A stretch of DNA of 64,000 nucleotides from Bacteroidota bacterium (lineage in GTDB: Bacteria; Bacteroidota; Bacteroidia; UBA4408): NCBI GenBank assembly GCA_016718805.1, contig JADKCP010000002.1, forward strand, positions 248,001 to 312,000, in the 5' to 3' direction. The position numbers and the translations under genes were made by a program. This document shows positions 26,085 through 35,613 of the stretch, one piece after another. Under the pieces are notes generated by a model, which did no database searches, was not told the origin of the DNA, and saw nothing but the letters and a program-made list of their open reading frames with translations. Position 1 is the stretch's first letter. The number at the start of each line of letters is the position of its first letter.

Positions 26085-27572
26085 ATGAAAAACTATTTTG
26101 CCAAACGTGTATTGTTTTTTTTTCCTACCTTATTTATTTTGTCATTACTTGCTTTTATCATCACCATTAACTCGCCCGGAGACCCCGTTTCCCGCATGAC
26201 TTCATCGGGTCAACAAAGTGATGAACAACAAATAAATCAAAGCAATAACGAGCTTCAAGAAAAATATTGGAGACAAAAACTCGGTCTCAACCTACCTGTA
26301 TTTTATATTCAATTAAGCAGTTTGGCTGAACCCGACACCTTATATAAATTAGCAGATTCGGGGCCAAAAGAAAGCTTACTGCGTCTTCTTAAACAAAGTG
26401 GTAACTGGAATTCGGTGGCAAGCTATTATTTAAATGTTTCTCATGTTGAGAAGGAATGGCAAAAATTTAGTGCTGGTTTAATTAGTTCAACAACCGAAGA
26501 ACAAAGCGCTGCTCAAGAAATAAGCAATGCTTTTCATCATTTAAAAAATACTAGCCAAACACAAGCAATACAATTTCAATTTCAGGTGCTTGAAAGCAAT
26601 TTATCTTATTTGCATGCTCCGGGCTCACTCCTGCTCTTATTGAATGAAACTCGTTCTACTTTTCAAACCATTACGAGCAATGCAACACCTTGGAAGAACT
26701 ATATACCCTGCCTTCAATTTTATACGAATAATCAATACCATCGTTGGATGTTTGGGGATGGAAATTGGTTAAGCGGAAAAGGAAGTCAGTTTACCAAAGG
26801 TATAATAAGAGGTGATTTTGGGACTTCCTATTCGAGCAAAGATGCTGTATCTAAAAAGATTTTTAAACGCATGACTGTTTCACTTTTTTTTGCGATCCTT
26901 TCTATACTTTTAGCTTATTTAATAAGTATTCCAATAGCTTTAAAAGCTGCTACCAACCCACATTCTTTCTTCGACCGAGCAAGCGCCAGTGTACTTTTTG
27001 TGCTCTACTCATTGCCTGTTTTTTTTGTTGCAACATTGCTTTTGATGATTTTTTCAAACCATGATTTATTCAACTGGTTTCCTTCATCGGGCCTAGCACC
27101 TGCAGGCGGAATGCCTGAATCACTCTCATTTATTGAATGGCTAAAACTAAAAACTTCTTATATTTTATTGCCACTTATTTGTTATACCTATAGTTCAATC
27201 GCCTTTTTAAATCGTTCCATGCGCTCAGCACTTCTCGAAAACAAAAATCTTGATTATATGCGCACGGCAAGAGCTAAAGGACTTTCAGAAAAAAGGAGTA
27301 TGTACAAACACGCTTTTAAAAATGCATTACTTCCTATGATAACATTATTCTCAACTGTTTTTCCTTTAGCTATGGGAGGATCGGTTGTGCTTGAAACTAT
27401 TTTTACCTTACCGGGTATGGGACTTGAAACCTATACAGCATATCAAAATCAAGACTATCCGGTGCTGGTAGCGGTATTTACACTAACAGGATTTTTAAGT
27501 TTAGTTGGGAGTTTGCTGGGTGATATACTTTACGCATTTGTTGATCCACGAATTTCATTTACTATAAAATAA
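26085..27572 (+). CDS. ABC transporter permease, DppB/OppB type, with large periplasmic insertion
   Basis: The permease has 495 residues against about 310-340 for typical DppB. Helix 1 (FFPTLFILSLLAFIITI) and the conserved SPGDPV are followed by about 225 extra residues of soluble, helix-rich sequence before the usual core resumes at about 262 (TVSLFFAILSILLAYLISIPIAL). The EAA loop for ATPase contact is intact (MRTARAKGLSEKRSMYKHAFKNAL, about 388-411). The insertion, between helices 1 and 2, should lie in the periplasm, perhaps docking the binding lipoprotein. Similar long DppB forms are known in Bacteroidota. The next permease starts 31 bases downstream. Confidence 0.87.
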   Translation: MKNYFAKRVLFFFPTLFILSLLAFIITINSPGDPVSRMTSSGQQSDEQQINQSNNELQEKYWRQKLGLNLPVFYIQLSSLAEPDTLYKLADSGPKESLLRLLKQSGNWNSVASYYLNVSHVEKEWQKFSAGLISSTTEEQSAAQEISNAFHHLKNTSQTQAIQFQFQVLESNLSYLHAPGSLLLLLNETRSTFQTITSNATPWKNYIPCLQFYTNNQYHRWMFGDGNWLSGKGSQFTKGIIRGDFGTSYSSKDAVSKKIFKRMTVSLFFAILSILLAYLISIPIALKAATNPHSFFDRASASVLFVLYSLPVFFVATLLLMIFSNHDLFNWFPSSGLAPAGGMPESLSFIEWLKLKTSYILLPLICYTYSSIAFLNRSMRSALLENKNLDYMRTARAKGLSEKRSMYKHAFKNALLPMITLFSTVFPLAMGGSVVLETIFTLPGMGLETYTAYQNQDYPVLVAVFTLTGFLSLVGSLLGDILYAFVDPRISFTIK

Positions 27573-27603
27573 CAAGTACAAATAAGACTTCGCTTCAAGC
27601 AAA

Positions 27604-28923
27604 ATGAATTTGATAGTTAGCCTATATAAGCAGTTAAGGAAACGTAGAAGTTTGCGTTGGGCTATAAATTGTCTCTTGTTCTTACTTTTCATTGCATTGT
27701 TAGCTCCACTGATAGCAAATGAAAAGCCTTTGATAATGAAATATAAAGACACCTGGTGTTTTCCGGCTACCTGGGACATGAATCCTTTTGGTTCAAAAAA
27801 TCAGTATATACTTAAAGACAAGAACGGGATTATTACAAAACTTCAACCGGATGTTTGTGCATGGAAAGAACTTGAGTTCGAATATGTGATATGGTGCTTA
27901 ATTCCATACTCTCCAGGCAAAAGTGATTACCCGAATGCCAATTTTAAAGCTCCATTTGAAGCGCAAAAAGCTATTGATGCTTCTTCACTCCCATTTCGCT
28001 TTTGGCATTTTTTAGGAACCGGAGCAAGAGGCGAAGATATACTGGCTGGCTTAGTGCACGGTTGTCGAATTTCGCTGGGTATTGGTATTTTCGCTATGTG
28101 TTTTGCGGCGTGTATTGGGCTGCTTTTAGGAGCCTTGGCAGGATATTTTGGTGACGATACATTTCGAATTAGTAAAGCAAGCGCATTCGGAATAATACCC
28201 GGTTTGCTTCTTGGATTTTTTTATGGTTTTAGTTTTAGAAGCTTTGAACTTCATGAAGCATTTTCGAGCAGTGCAACTTTAGGATGGTTACAATTTTTGT
28301 TGAGTTGCTGCATTTTTATTTTTGTATTTGTTATTTGTATGATGCTTTGTAAAGTGATTGAAAAAAGAGGAATTGGGGCACATTCAATAGCAGTTCCGCT
28401 TGACAGTATTATTACCCGTAGCATTGATTTACTTATTTCATTGCCCACCTTTATTGTAGTGATTAGTTTGAGTGCGATCACCCACCCATCTGCATTAAAT
28501 TTGATGTTTCTTATTGCACTAACTTCCTGGACTGGAATCGCACGGCTTACAAGAGCTGAATTTTTGCGCATTAAACAGCTCGATTATATACAAGCTGCTA
28601 AATCATTAGGATATGGACATAGACGAATTTTGCTCCACCATGGTTTGCGAAATGCCATTGCACCGGCAATAGTAGCTATTGCATTTGGAATTGCAGGCTG
28701 CATTCTTATTGAATCATCGCTTTCATTTTTAGGAATTGGATTGCCCATCGACACGGTAAGTTGGGGTTCTATGCTAAGTCTTGGAAGAACTCAATTTACT
28801 GCCTGGTGGCTAAGTGTATTTCCAGGAATTGCGATTTTTTTATGTGTCATTTGTTTTAATTATTTAGGAGATGCTTTGCGCGAATTACTCAACAACAATG
28901 CTATAACAGATGTATACAATTGA
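27604..28923 (+). CDS. ABC transporter permease, DppC/OppC type
   Basis: A 439-residue partner permease, longer than the usual 300. Helix 1 is at about 16-38, followed by a 100-residue soluble stretch. Then comes the conserved opening of the DppC core, HFLGTGARGEDILAGLVHGCRISLGIGI, with GEDIL in place of the common GRDVL. The EAA loop (QAAKSLGYGHRRILLHHGLRNAI) is intact. Its last codons overlap the NUDIX gene by 14 bases, showing translational coupling. No ATPase gene is adjacent, so the transporter must use nucleotide-binding subunits encoded elsewhere. Confidence 0.87.
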   Translation: MNLIVSLYKQLRKRRSLRWAINCLLFLLFIALLAPLIANEKPLIMKYKDTWCFPATWDMNPFGSKNQYILKDKNGIITKLQPDVCAWKELEFEYVIWCLIPYSPGKSDYPNANFKAPFEAQKAIDASSLPFRFWHFLGTGARGEDILAGLVHGCRISLGIGIFAMCFAACIGLLLGALAGYFGDDTFRISKASAFGIIPGLLLGFFYGFSFRSFELHEAFSSSATLGWLQFLLSCCIFIFVFVICMMLCKVIEKRGIGAHSIAVPLDSIITRSIDLLISLPTFIVVISLSAITHPSALNLMFLIALTSWTGIARLTRAEFLRIKQLDYIQAAKSLGYGHRRILLHHGLRNAIAPAIVAIAFGIAGCILIESSLSFLGIGLPIDTVSWGSMLSLGRTQFTAWWLSVFPGIAIFLCVICFNYLGDALRELLNNNAITDVYN

Positions 28924-29461
28924 AAACGAACGTGAAATTTTTAACGACATTTTTATAATTGAAGATGCCACTATACACTATAAAAACAGTCATTTCAGAC
29001 GCTTGCGAATTAATAAGCAGGCTGCTGTTGCTGTATTAGTGTTGAACAGTGATACGAATAAATTTATACTAACAAAGCAATTTCGTTATCCAATAGCAGC
29101 TCAACATCCGGAACCTTTTCTTGAGATTTTAGCCGGTGTAATTGACCCAAACGAATCTCCCGAAGTTGCAGCCCTGCGTGAAGCTGAAGAGGAAATAGGA
29201 TATAGAATAAAACCCAGCAACTTACAATTTTTATACAGTTGTTATCCTACTCCAGGATATAGCAGCGAACTTTTTCATCTTTACTTTGCAACTGTGACAG
29301 AAGCGGATAAAGTATCCAATGGCGGTGGTTTGCAAAGCGAACACGAAAACATTGAACTTGTAGAAATTGAAAAGGAAAAATTTTACACACTTTTAAAAGA
29401 AGGTAAACTAAAAGACGGTAAAACTTATTTGGCAGGCTTATATCACTTGCTTCACCCTTAG
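28910..29461 (+). CDS. NUDIX hydrolase, ADP-ribose pyrophosphatase-like
   Basis: A 183-residue NUDIX protein. The box G-x5-E-x7-REAEEEIG is complete from about residue 80 (GVIDPNE, then REAEEEIGY). LEILAGVID just before it and YPTPGYSSELFHLYFA after it are typical of ADP-ribose/nucleoside-diphosphate-sugar pyrophosphatases. It probably hydrolyses ADP-ribose or a related nucleotide sugar in the cytoplasm. The start ATG lies inside the end of the permease gene. Its stop overlaps the stop of the convergent WD40 gene by four bases. Confidence 0.9.
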   Translation: MYTIENEREIFNDIFIIEDATIHYKNSHFRRLRINKQAAVAVLVLNSDTNKFILTKQFRYPIAAQHPEPFLEILAGVIDPNESPEVAALREAEEEIGYRIKPSNLQFLYSCYPTPGYSSELFHLYFATVTEADKVSNGGGLQSEHENIELVEIEKEKFYTLLKEGKLKDGKTYLAGLYHLLHP

Positions 29462-30384
29462 CTTAAAACAGCTATATCCCAAACAATAATTGACCTGTCA
29501 TCGCCACAACTTATTAATTGATTGCCGGGCAGGTTCCAGAGAAGTTTATTTACTGAATTTACGTGCCCTTCATTATTTTCTTTGCTGATGCGAAGTAGAA
29601 AATCGAAGCTGCTTGAATTCCAAATTTTAATTGTTTTATCGCGACTGCCGGTTGCAAAAATATTCAGCTGCGGATGAAATTCTATGGAATAGATTGCATA
29701 ATTGTGCGCTGGAATAGATTCAATGCAGCTAAGTTTAGATGCTGCATTTCTTTCCCAAACTTTTAAATGAGCATCCTTACCTCCGCTAACCAATAGTTTT
29801 CCATTCGGATGAAATCGCACGGCAGTGGTCGAAAATTGATGTGCAACAAAACTTTCCTTTTCTTCCAGATTGGCTAAATCAAAAATGCGTATTGTTCCAT
29901 CTCCACAGGCAATAGCCAATTCGCATTGAATGGGCGATAAAGATAAATCCCGAATTTTTTCTTGACAAATATGCACTTGTTTCTTTACCAGTAAATTCTC
30001 AGCATCAATAAAAGAAACAGAACCATCGCCACATGCAACAATTATTAGTTCGTGCTGAGCACTATAAATAATATCAAATATCACCGAACGATGATGTTTG
30101 AATTCTTTTACAACACTTTTAGTTTTGAGCGATAACACAACTACCCAGCCATCGCCTGCGCCTGTTATTAAAAAATCTTTATTCTCAATAAAACATACAG
30201 CATACAAACTTTGTGGAAACTGCAATGCAAAAACTGAATGCAAATGCTTTATCAAAGACCATTGTTGTAATTTTTTATCGCTTCCACACGAAAAAAAATC
30301 AGTTTGTGTTGCACCTAAGCATAATCCATATAAAGCCCCTTCAACGCTACCGGCTTGTATTATTTTGTTAACACTAACTTGCAT
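29458..30384 (-). CDS. WD40 repeat beta-propeller protein
   Basis: A 308-residue protein made of about seven WD40 repeats and nothing else. Clear repeats include VRFHPNGKLLVSGGKDAHLKVWER, SIEFHPQLNIFATGSRDKTIKIWN and NLPGNQLISCGDDRSIIVWD. No signal peptide, so it is cytoplasmic, unusual company for a bacterial propeller. It could scaffold protein complexes; no partner is suggested by the neighbours. The gene is convergent with the NUDIX gene. Confidence 0.85.
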   Translation of the reverse strand: MQVSVNKIIQAGSVEGALYGLCLGATQTDFFSCGSDKKLQQWSLIKHLHSVFALQFPQSLYAVCFIENKDFLITGAGDGWVVVLSLKTKSVVKEFKHHRSVIFDIIYSAQHELIIVACGDGSVSFIDAENLLVKKQVHICQEKIRDLSLSPIQCELAIACGDGTIRIFDLANLEEKESFVAHQFSTTAVRFHPNGKLLVSGGKDAHLKVWERNAASKLSCIESIPAHNYAIYSIEFHPQLNIFATGSRDKTIKIWNSSSFDFLLRISKENNEGHVNSVNKLLWNLPGNQLISCGDDRSIIVWDIAVLS

Positions 30385-30545
30385 AGTTCTTAAAGTTGCG
30401 CAAAGCTATTCTTATTCCGTTGATTCAAAAAATATATCCACTCATCGAACAAAATTGTCAATTCAAAAATTTTTTCAAACTAACTTAGACTAGAATTACG
30501 TAAATTCAATGCGTGTTATTAAATACTAATTTAATACTTTGAACT

Positions 30546-33500
30546 ATGAAAAAAACCTACAATTATTTTCTCTTTGCTTTTATCGCACTCGGCTTGTCGG
30601 CCAAGGCACAACTTAGCTTTACAACTGCAGTTAAAACTTCAGTTAGTTCACAACCGTATTCTGTTGCAAAGGCAGATTTTAACGCTGATGGAAAAATAGA
30701 TGTAGTGACGGCCAATTCAGGAAATGCCACTGTATCAGTATTGCTGGGTAATGGAAATGGTACCTTTGCTGCAGCCAGTTCCTTCTCTGTTGGAACACAA
30801 CCTCAAAGTGTTGCATGCGCCGATTTTACAAACGATGCCATACCCGATATAGTCACAGCTAATTTTCTGGCCAATACTATTACTTTATTGGTAGGCACCG
30901 GTAGCGGTAGTTTTAATGCAGGTGTTAGTTTTGCTTGTGGCAGCTCTCCTACTTTTATTGCTGTAGCAGATTTAAATACCGATGGAAATATGGATGTGGT
31001 TACCGTTAACAGTGTATCAAATGATTGCTCTGTGTTGTTAGGAACTGGTGCAGGAACATTTGCAGCTGCAGTTTCTTATGGTGCAGGTACAGGACCCACT
31101 TGTGTTACTATAGCTGATTTTAATGGAGATGGTGACGACGATTTAGCCGTGGCCAATTTTAGCGGTGACAACCTTTCTATTTTACTAGGTACCGGCACAG
31201 GCACCTTTGGAGCAGCATCAAGTGTAGCTGCTTTGGATGGGCCTTATGCAATTGGTTCAGGCGATTTTAATGGTGATACCAATACTGACCTTGCTATTGT
31301 TCATGCATTAGATCCTATATTATCAATTCGACTCGGAACGGGAGCCGGTACCTTTGGTGCAGCTACCGATTTTACCATTGGAACTAGTGCTTCAGATTTA
31401 GATATTGTTGATGCAAATGCAGATGGATTTTTAGATATTGCAGTAGCTAATTACAACAGCAATACACTTTCTTTTTTAACCGGAACAGGAACAGGTAATT
31501 TCATCGTTAAGCCTAGTTATTCAAGTAATATAAATCCTATTTCAGTTATTTCAGCCGATTTTAACAGCGATGCAAAACAGGACTTTTTAGTAGCAGATTA
31601 TGGAAGTAATTCAGTATCGTTGATGCTTGGTTTAGGAAGTTCTAAATTTTCGGCTGCAGCGAATTTTAAAACCGATGCAGGTCCATTGGCAATTGGCAGT
31701 GGAGATTTTAATGGTGATGGAAAAGCGGATATTATTACTCCTAATTATACCAATTCAACAGTATCGGTATTGCTGGGCGATGCAAGCGGAGTATTTACCA
31801 GCAGTGGAAATTTTGCAGTTGGTTTAAATCCTTATTTTTCAACCATTGCTGATTTTAATGGTGACGGGGATCTAGACATTGCAGTAACCAATTCTTCTTC
31901 CACTACGGTTTCGATTTTGCTGGGTAATGGTGCTGGTTCCTTTGCGGCTGCTACTAATTTTACTTCAGGAAATGCACCTACCGGAATTGCCTCAGGTGAT
32001 TTTGATGGGGATTTAGATCAAGATTTAGTAGTTGCTAATTTTTCAGACAACAATTTTTCTTTTTTAGCAGGAAATGGAGCAGGTTCATTTGCAGCACCGG
32101 TAACTTTTGCATCGGCTGCCGGACCGAATAGCATTTGCAAAGCCGATTTTAATAACGATGGTGATTTAGATGTAGCGGTTGCCAACTACACTGCAGGAAA
32201 CATAACTGTTTATTTAGGAAATGGACTAGGATCCTTTTCTGCCGGAACTCCTTTTACAACAGGAAGCTTATCCTATGAAATTGCTGCTGCTGATTTTAAC
32301 TTGGATGGAAATTCAGATTTGGCTGTAGTAAATAATGGAGCAAATACAGTATCGGTATTGCTTGGAAATGGTGCAGGTTCCTTTGCAGCAAGTGTAAATT
32401 ACGCGGTTGGTTCATTGCCCTACAGTATTGCTTTGGGTGATTATGATTTAGACGGATACATGGATATTGCTGCTGCAAATTCAAGTTCAAATAATGCCTC
32501 TGTACTAGTTAATAATCAAGATGGGACTTTTGCTACAGCTGTAAATTATATGACCGGAATCGGTTCCTCTGGAATTGTTAGTGGTTTGTTTAATGCTGAT
32601 ACTAAAGCTGATTTAGCTGTAGTAAATTTCTCAAACGATGAATTTACCGTCCTGCTCAATACCAGTATTAATTTTGTTACAACGTTAACTGTTGGCTCTT
32701 GTGGTACAACAGTGACTTCGTTAAACGATGTAATCAATTGCAATCCGGTAAGCGGTGCTACTGATTATCGTTATCGTGTAATTAATGTTGGTTTAGGATT
32801 TAACTCAACTTTTACACGAAATTCGGCAAGTACCGATTTTCGATTAAAATGGGCTCCGGGAGTATTATTTGGAAATACTTATCAAATAGCTGTTGCTTCT
32901 AAAGTTAATAATATTTGGTCCTCGTTTGGAACCCCATGTAATGTTACAATTGGTCCATTTCCAACCATACAATTGTTGCCCGGTAGCTGCGGTGTATCGC
33001 TTGCTGATATGAATCTTCCTATATATACAGATACAGTTTCAGGAGCAAATGATTATGAATACCGCATACAAAATGTTATTTTGGGATACGATCACACCTG
33101 GACACGCAATCAGGCAAGTAATGACTACCGTTTAAGTTGGGCATATTCACAACTTATACAAGGATTGCAATATGGATTTACTTATTCAATACAAGTGCGC
33201 GCATTGGTTGGTAAAACCAATTTACTTCCGGGAGTGTGGGGAAGTTTTGGCCCTGCATGCAATGTTACTTTAAGTGGTTTTCCTCAAACACAATTAAACT
33301 TAGCTACTTGTAATTCCTTACTTACAAATTTAACCGATCAGGTATTTACCATTCCGGTTTCGGGAGCAAAAGATTATGAGTATAGAGTAAGCAATGTTGG
33401 TCAAGCATTTACGAATACCGCTGCTCGTAATTCTAGTCTCACCGATTTTAGACTCAATTGGGTACCTTCTATTTCAGGTAATGGTATACGCTATTCAACA

Positions 33501-34196
33501 ACCTATGATGTTGAAGTAAGAGCAAAAGTGGGTGGTGTGTTCGGAACCTTTGGCAATGTATGTACTGTAACCACACCGGCTTCTCCACTTACAGCATTGC
33601 AACCGGCATTCTGCACCAATTATCCCTTGCCTGTTTTTAGCTCGGTTGTAAATTGTATTGCTGTACCGGGTGCAACAAATTACCGATACCACATAACTGG
33701 TCCTGCCGGATACGATAAAACATTTACTCGAAATGCTCCAACAACGGATTGGCGTTTTTCATGGACTTTATTGTGCTGTGGACAACAAAACATGTTACCT
33801 AGCACAACCTATAGTGTTGAAGTAGCATCAAATACCGGTGGAGTTTGGAGTGCTTATGGAAGTAGTTGTACCATTGTTACCCCGGCTTCTATTCCTCGTT
33901 ATTCTTATGAAGATAGCGGTGTAACAACTGAAGAAACAATACTGAGCCTTTCTCTCTTTCCAAATCCTGCTAAAGGAAACGAACTAAACATAGTGGTTGA
34001 TGGCGTAAGTCCAAATAGCAGTTGTATTTTAAAAATCAATGACTTATTAGGCAAAACAATTTATGTTGCATCTATTGAGAATAAAGAAAGCAGTGTGATA
34101 AAATTACAGCCCGAAATTACACTACCTTCTGGGGTTTACCTAGTTGAAGCTGAAATCAACGGAAGCACTTTGCATAAAAAACTTATAGTTGAATAA
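30546..34196 (+). CDS. large T9SS cargo with FG-GAP/VCBS propeller repeats
   Basis: The 1216-residue secreted protein has a signal peptide (about 1-21, SAKAQ). From 25 to about 705 it carries around thirteen repeats with the calcium-binding pattern ADFNGDGxxDxAVAN, then VSVLLGNGAGSFAAA, typical of FG-GAP/integrin-alpha-like propellers. Four modules of about 100 residues follow (about 710-1120), each with YRYRV/YEYRV, TRN, DFRLxW and a closing GxFGxxCxVT, probably fibronectin-like beta-sandwiches. A T9SS type A domain ends the protein (LSLFPNPAKGNELNI, LPSGVYLVEAEI, KLIVE). It is a surface or released adhesin-like protein; the ligand is unknown. A strong terminator follows. Confidence 0.88.
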   Translation: MKKTYNYFLFAFIALGLSAKAQLSFTTAVKTSVSSQPYSVAKADFNADGKIDVVTANSGNATVSVLLGNGNGTFAAASSFSVGTQPQSVACADFTNDAIPDIVTANFLANTITLLVGTGSGSFNAGVSFACGSSPTFIAVADLNTDGNMDVVTVNSVSNDCSVLLGTGAGTFAAAVSYGAGTGPTCVTIADFNGDGDDDLAVANFSGDNLSILLGTGTGTFGAASSVAALDGPYAIGSGDFNGDTNTDLAIVHALDPILSIRLGTGAGTFGAATDFTIGTSASDLDIVDANADGFLDIAVANYNSNTLSFLTGTGTGNFIVKPSYSSNINPISVISADFNSDAKQDFLVADYGSNSVSLMLGLGSSKFSAAANFKTDAGPLAIGSGDFNGDGKADIITPNYTNSTVSVLLGDASGVFTSSGNFAVGLNPYFSTIADFNGDGDLDIAVTNSSSTTVSILLGNGAGSFAAATNFTSGNAPTGIASGDFDGDLDQDLVVANFSDNNFSFLAGNGAGSFAAPVTFASAAGPNSICKADFNNDGDLDVAVANYTAGNITVYLGNGLGSFSAGTPFTTGSLSYEIAAADFNLDGNSDLAVVNNGANTVSVLLGNGAGSFAASVNYAVGSLPYSIALGDYDLDGYMDIAAANSSSNNASVLVNNQDGTFATAVNYMTGIGSSGIVSGLFNADTKADLAVVNFSNDEFTVLLNTSINFVTTLTVGSCGTTVTSLNDVINCNPVSGATDYRYRVINVGLGFNSTFTRNSASTDFRLKWAPGVLFGNTYQIAVASKVNNIWSSFGTPCNVTIGPFPTIQLLPGSCGVSLADMNLPIYTDTVSGANDYEYRIQNVILGYDHTWTRNQASNDYRLSWAYSQLIQGLQYGFTYSIQVRALVGKTNLLPGVWGSFGPACNVTLSGFPQTQLNLATCNSLLTNLTDQVFTIPVSGAKDYEYRVSNVGQAFTNTAARNSSLTDFRLNWVPSISGNGIRYSTTYDVEVRAKVGGVFGTFGNVCTVTTPASPLTALQPAFCTNYPLPVFSSVVNCIAVPGATNYRYHITGPAGYDKTFTRNAPTTDWRFSWTLLCCGQQNMLPSTTYSVEVASNTGGVWSAYGSSCTIVTPASIPRYSYEDSGVTTEETILSLSLFPNPAKGNELNIVVDGVSPNSSCILKINDLLGKTIYVASIENKESSVIKLQPEITLPSGVYLVEAEINGSTLHKKLIVE

Positions 34197-34202
34197 ATTA
34201 TA

Positions 34203-34240
34203 AAAAAGAGTACCTGTTAGTTTTCGCAGGTACTCTTTTT
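34203..34240 (+). terminator. Rho-independent terminator after the FG-GAP gene
   Basis: AAAAAGAGTACCTG and its complement CAGGTACTCTTTTT form a 14-bp stem with a 10-base loop, 6 bases after the stop. Confidence 0.9.
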
Positions 34241-34266
34241 ACATCGAAATACATCCCAATTATGTG

Positions 34267-34274
34267 TATTTTTG
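34267..34274 (+). promoter_or_regulatory. -7 promoter element
   Basis: TATTTTTG matches TAnnTTTG, 22 bases upstream of the ATG at 34297. It lies between the terminator of the preceding gene and this start, so the T9SS gene has its own promoter. It also falls inside the longer alternative frame (from 34264), favouring the inner start. Confidence 0.5.
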
Positions 34275-34296
34275 CCTTCTCTTTAATTTATTTAAA

Positions 34297-35409
34297 ATGA
34301 AAAAAATTACCTTTTTACTATCAACATTAATTATTGGAATTGCTGCTCAGGCTCAGATTACAATCACTAAAAACGATTTTGCTATTGCAGGTGATACCTT
34401 TAGAATTAGCAATGCTGCTGGTTTAGGAATTACCGATCTTGATTCAACAGGTGCAAACCGTACTTGGGATTATTCAACTCTAACAGCAATAACTCAAACA
34501 GTAGATACCTTTGTTTCGGTTAGTTCTACTCCCCTGTTGTATCAATTGTACTTCAACAATCAGTTTGTATATCCGAATACTAAAGCAACCGTAGCTACAA
34601 AAATTAATACTCCAACATTACCTCCTGGAGCACCTATCACAATTAGCAATACATACGGTTTTTACAAAGTAAATACCTCAGCTTTTTCACAGGTTGGATT
34701 TGGTGCAACCATCAGCGGCTTACCTACATCTATTCCTTACGACTCATTGGATTATGTGTATCGTTTTCCGATGAACTATGGCAATATTGATTCTTGTAAA
34801 TATAAATTTCAATTGAGTATACCCAACATAGGATATTTACGTCGTCGTGCACGTAGAGTAAATGTTGTTGATGGTTGGGGAACACTCATTACTCCATTTG
34901 GAACTTTTAATACTTTACGTGTTAAATCAACCACCTATGCAACCGATACCATTTATATTACTCAACTCATGTTTGGGACGCAAATTGTGCAGCAACCTAC
35001 CGTTGAGTATAAATGGATAGGAACCAACAGTGGAATTCCCTATTTAACGATTAACGCTACAGCCGACAGTATTCCACAAATTACATCAGTTAATTATAGA
35101 GATAGTTTGAGAGCTCCATTGATTTCAATCGGAATTGAAAAATTACCTTCCGTTATTCGTGATGCCGGAATATATCCTAACCCGGTATCCTCCCAAAGCT
35201 TGGTCACATTTACACTGGAAAAAGCCGGTAAAATTCAACTCGAATTAGCAGATGCACAAGGAAGGCTAAGTGAAAAATTAATGGACGCTACTTTACCGGA
35301 AGGCATTGCGGTTTTTCCTATTGATATGTCGAGTAAGGCTAAGGGATTGTACTTTGTTAGAATAAGTAATGGCAGGGATATCCAAACATTGAAATTAACT
35401 AAAGAATAA
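34297..35409 (+). CDS. T9SS type A sorting domain-containing protein
   Basis: From the ATG at 34297 the protein has 370 residues: a signal peptide (FLLSTLIIGIAAQAQ), a beta-rich body of about 270 residues (FRISNAAGLGITDLDSTGANRTWDYST near the start; YDSLDYVYRFPMNYG in the middle) and a T9SS type A domain (AGIYPNPVSSQSLVTF, ADAQGRLSEK, KAKGLYFVRI, final LKLTKE). The body resembles the uncharacterised N-terminal region seen in many short Bacteroidota T9SS cargos. No enzyme motif was found. A terminator lies 18 bases downstream. Confidence 0.82.
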   Translation: MKKITFLLSTLIIGIAAQAQITITKNDFAIAGDTFRISNAAGLGITDLDSTGANRTWDYSTLTAITQTVDTFVSVSSTPLLYQLYFNNQFVYPNTKATVATKINTPTLPPGAPITISNTYGFYKVNTSAFSQVGFGATISGLPTSIPYDSLDYVYRFPMNYGNIDSCKYKFQLSIPNIGYLRRRARRVNVVDGWGTLITPFGTFNTLRVKSTTYATDTIYITQLMFGTQIVQQPTVEYKWIGTNSGIPYLTINATADSIPQITSVNYRDSLRAPLISIGIEKLPSVIRDAGIYPNPVSSQSLVTFTLEKAGKIQLELADAQGRLSEKLMDATLPEGIAVFPIDMSSKAKGLYFVRISNGRDIQTLKLTKE

Positions 35410-35427
35410 TTGTCTAAGTAATTGAAC

Positions 35428-35462
35428 AAAAAACCTTCTGTTTAACGGCAGAAGGTTTTTTT
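35428..35462 (+). terminator. Rho-independent terminator
   Basis: AAAACCTTCTG and CAGAAGGTTTT pair around an 8-base loop, followed by a long T run. It ends the T9SS gene. Confidence 0.9.
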
Positions 35463-35613
35463 ATTTTCTATACTCCTCCAACTTTAAATATTCTAAATTT
35501 TCAATTCTAAGCAATCAACAATACTATTGTTGAAAACAAATACACATCTTATTAAATTCAGCATTCTTAATAAATAGTTTTAACCCTGAGTAAATTTCTA
35601 CGTTAAAACTACT

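Noticed and set aside
30546..32680. DNA-level tandem repeat or phase-variable locus in the FG-GAP gene
   Set aside because: The repeats are similar as protein but diverged at the DNA level; no long identical blocks were seen.
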